NCBI GenBank assembly: GCA_022315425.1
Contig: JAIUPT010000032.1
Span: 1,352,501 to 1,416,500 of the forward strand
Source: Pseudevernia furfuracea
Lineage: Eukaryota > Ascomycota > Lecanoromycetes > Lecanorales > Parmeliaceae
Length of the DNA: 64,000 bases
Direction: 5' to 3'
Shown: positions 60,709 to 64,000 of the stretch, piece after piece
How positions within the stretch are numbered: position 1 is the first letter of the stretch
How the letters are laid out: every line of letters starts with the position of its first letter
The notes under the pieces: generated by a model
The model's input: only the letters and a program-made list of their open reading frames with translations
Database searches by the model: none
What the model was told of the DNA's origin: nothing
Translations under genes and position numbers: made by a program

Positions 60709-63700
60709 CTGAGTTCTTAACATAGCTACTTAATAAACATCAAGATCTTTTCGTTAATCAAGATTAGACGATAAACATTTCGAAAGAGAAATAAATATTT
60801 ATATCGCTGAAGTCTGACGTAGTTATTAAGTTTATTAAGATATACTCGATAAGATAAAAGAATAAGAAGATTATTAATATTACGTTTAACAAGTTATATT
60901 AATAAAAAAAGATAATATAATCTAAGCAGCTCACGTTGTTTAGTTATTTAATTTTTATAATTTAAAAAAATACGCTTAAGAGACGTAAGAGACGAGTTAT
61001 AATAGATATTCGAGAGTTTAATAAAATTGTAAATACGAATTTTTATTCATTATTACTACAGTTAGAAATTATCTCGCTGCTATTAAGATATACGTAATTA
61101 TTTATTATAGATATCGTAAGCTAATTTTATTAATTTCTCGTGACACGTAATAATTGTTATAAGCTTATAGTAATTAGTCACAGAGATTAGAAGAAATTCG
61201 TTATTGCTCTAATAAGATATAAGAGATTATCTTTATACGTTTAAAGATAAATCGATATTATACTAAGATTATTCAAGAACTTTATTAAAATATTCGTGAA
61301 TAATATTATTATCTTCTCACGAATCTTATAGAAGTATCTTAGTTACTTACGTTAAATCTTCGAATTGTTTCGCATTAAGCGAGTAAGTCTCTCGTCTATC
61401 AAGTTATTTATTAACTATTCGTCTGTTATTCTATTGAATTATCGAGTCGATAAATTAAATATGTTTATATCACAGAAGAAGATTTAGACAATTATTAATC
61501 TTCGATTCTTTAAAACATTACGTGATCTCGAAATCTTTTTAGAACTTATCGAATAACTTCGTTCATCGATTTCACGCTATGCTTAGCTTGTTACGTCTTT
61601 ATAAAAACGAAAGATTATACTTATTAAGAATATGAGAGCTAACGTCAAAGACTCAGCTCAAAAACGCATCGTCACAAAGATATTATTTTATATATCTATC
61701 GAAGCAGAGATAAAAGCTTTTTACAGTCTATAACAGACTTTTATAAGTCTCTCTTTTTGAATATATTATAATAGAATAAGATCTTTATTCGTGAATTTAA
61801 ACGTCTTTAAAAGTTTCGAATTTGTGATAATAATATATTATTATAAGAAGAATAGCATTTCGAAGACTTTTAATAAGATCACACATATCGACGTTTAATT
61901 TATTATGTTTTTAAGTCGATGTCTGAATATTACTAAGCATAACTATTAATTTATTAAGTTAAAGATCGCTAACGTAGTATAAGTCGTAAAAAAGATTCGT
62001 TATATAATCGAGTTCAGTCTGAAGCTATTCGTGATTATATACACGAATCACTCAGCAGCTCTCATTTCTAAGTAAACGACACTTAATATTATTAATACGA
62101 ATAAGTTCAATCTTTGTCTAATTCGCGTCTCACAGTATTTATTGATCTTTAATCTTGAACTTCGTTATAAGATTAATAAGTTTAACGTCGTATCTAATAC
62201 ACTATCTCGTTTATTATAAGCTTTCAGCACTTTATCTTTAAATTAGTCTAAGAGAGCACTCGATATCTTATATGATAACACGAAATATTAATCGAATTTT
62301 TCGACGATTGTTATCGAGCTAGTAATAGTTTATCACGCTATCCTTATGAAAATGTTAAACGATTTTAAGCATCGACTGAGACTAGACTATGTTCAAGACT
62401 CTTATTAAGAAAAGCTTCTTATTATGTTAAAGTCTTCTATAGTTATTCGAGCAGTGAGTTCTTTCGTAAAAGACGAATCTATTACTCAAGCAACAAACTC
62501 TTTTGCAGAAGACGAATTTATTACTCAAGCAACAAACTCTTTTATAAAAGACGAATTTGTTACGTAAGTAGCGAACCCTTTCGTAGAAGCGAAGATTATA
62601 TCTAATATATTATTTCGACTACGAGAGAGTTTTATTTATTATATTAACGATGAGAATATATAACGTCTTTACATATCGTTATTTATGAAATAAGAAATAT
62701 TCGAGTAAACACATAATATGTCTAGTCATAAAGACTATCACAGATGTCATAATAGACTATCTTATATAATATTTATTCGATATTTATTTAAAAATCTTCG
62801 TGCTTATATAGCGCACTATTTTATCTGTTAGCTTAATCAAATCAAAAAACATAAATCTTATAAATCTCTCGTTTTAGTTATCTTATCAGCGATCTCATTT
62901 TATATTATAATAATGAATTTCGTCGTTATCTTATCTTCTATTAAGATAGAAAATAACTATTTACTTATTATTATATATAAGATCATTAAGCGAAATCTTT
63001 TAATATTTAAATAAAAGACTTGATCTGCGTTATAATAAATCGAAGTAATACTTCGTACGTTATTATAATATAACTGAGACGTATTAAGAAGTATTATTAG
63101 TTATAGAGATACTCGCTTTATATTAGTCTTTTAAAAAGAAATCTTTGTTAAGCTAAGCGTCAAGTTTTTAACGTTTATTATCTATTATTTTTAAATAAAC
63201 GATTAGTTCGAGAGAATTAATTAAACGATAAAAGTTATATTAAGATTTTATCTTATTATTAACCTCGAGATCGACTTTAACGAGATCTTATTATATATTT
63301 AATTCATTATTAATAACTCTCTTAGTAGTGTTATCGATATAACTCTTAACGAGCTATATTACGAGTTTAGAATCAACGACGTTATTAATATATTACTTGC
63401 TGATCTCTTAGATCTGTTTAAGAAAGTCTTTTATAAGCTTCGCTTAGTCAAAAGAGAGGAGACAGATAACGTTATAATCTTTATATCTATTATTATAAAA
63501 GCGAGATACGATTTAAAGCATTTAAAGATTAATCTCAAGAAGGGCGATAAAGCCTTTCTTAGATTATATAATAAATATTTTATTTTCGATCTCTCTAATC
63601 GCAAGCTTTCTTAATAACGTATAAGTCTCTTTAAGATCTTAACTAAGATTAATTATCTAACGTATCGATTACAGCTATCGTCGATTATAAAGATTTATTC

Positions 63701-64000
63701 AGTAATCTTCGTCGCTTAATTAAAATTATCGACTATTATCGTAATAGACTTAGACTCGTATAGAAGAAGCATTAATATCGAATCTTTATTAGTGTTTAAC
63801 GAGAGAAACGAAGTTGAGAAAGATAAACTTAAGAGAATAAAGAGCAAGCGATTAAAACGTAACGAAAAGCTCGAGTATTTGATAAAGTAAAAGAACTAAG
63901 ACAATAAGTATAACGTATAATACTCGATTAACGATTTACTTAAGATAATAAATCTCGTTAACGACTACGAAAGCAAGTAGGCCCTTGTTTCGGCTACTAA
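60709..64000 (+). pseudogene. Gypsy element G2 pol (RT to chromodomain-like end)
   Basis: The plus strand reads VVIVDIRGLNKIV at about 61000, then FVNNIIIFS (catalytic FVDD turned to FVNN) at about 61300, RVSLSSIKLFI, RTLRDLEIFL-like sequence, RNase H, and integrase. An integrase C-terminal block (RYDLKHLKINLKKGDKAFL) lies at about 63505-63570, and a chromodomain-like YLIKW-type end near 63870-63980. All frames are interrupted. It is the best place to read the G family, since G1 is its mirror. Confidence 0.75.

Larger units (their letters stand above)
60293..64000. repeat. Right arm of a 3.7-kb inverted duplication
   Basis: Reverse complement of 39998-43705, equal in length. It reaches the window edge, so the arm may be longer. 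Confidence 0.88.

Noticed and set aside
15900..64000. CRISPR arrays or prokaryotic operon signals
   Set aside because: Repeats are long, LTR- or LINE-derived and not regularly spaced; introns and RIP mark the DNA as fungal.

Overview
The window looks like a chromosome segment of a filamentous ascomycete (Pezizomycotina). The genes carry short introns of about 40-76 nt with GT...AG borders. The gene families are typical of such fungi: an MFS transporter, a fungal rhodopsin-domain membrane protein and an ACT-family permease. Beyond about 15.9 kb the DNA is an AT-rich wreck of retrotransposons whose copies differ almost only by C-to-T and G-to-A changes, which is the mark of repeat-induced point mutation (RIP). 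The species cannot be named from sequence reading alone.

Region 1 (1-15.4 kb) is normal gene space. In order it holds: an 8-exon MFS transporter (791-2821, minus); a 6-exon rhodopsin-domain seven-helix protein (4714-6145, plus); an intronless, very GC-rich C3HC4 RING-finger protein (6854-7849, plus); a 5-exon gene fusing a short-chain dehydrogenase to a NodB-type polysaccharide deacetylase (9366-11483, minus); a 6-exon choline/amino-acid permease (12170-14020, plus) divergent from that fusion; and a small gene (14451-15052, plus) whose N- and C-terminal modules resemble those of the RING protein.

Region 2 (15.4-30.2 kb) is a three-level nest. Gypsy element A (minus, heavily RIPped) was split by B, a small self-primed LTR element with a TCACT target duplication. 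B was then split by C, a 6.3-kb chromovirus (minus) with 266-bp LTRs.

Region 3 (30.6-39.5 kb) is gypsy element E. It carries a near-full-length Tad-like LINE (F1) inside its LTR and a 5'-truncated LINE (F2) inside its body.

Region 4 (39.5-64 kb) is gypsy family G. The minus-strand copy G1 (from 39.54 kb) was interrupted by gypsy D (44528-58505, TSD TTAAC). D itself holds a foldback LTR insertion (H1), a pristine solo LTR, a second full LINE (F3), a small solo LTR (H2) and a LINE stub (F4). A second G copy, G2 (60293-64000), is an inverted, exactly co-linear duplicate of 39998-43705. Each arm ends in a 416-bp miniature LTR element (TRIM).

I found no host gene, rRNA, convincing tRNA or CRISPR array in the 48-kb repeat tract. 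The most interesting items are the SDR-deacetylase fusion, the two-module paralogue pair, the 3.7-kb near-identical inverted arms ending at a TRIM, the self-priming signature of B, and the one-sided RIP damage in the 115-bp foldback. Exon borders were worked out by hand from frame continuity and splice motifs. Element ends rest on terminal motifs and target duplications.
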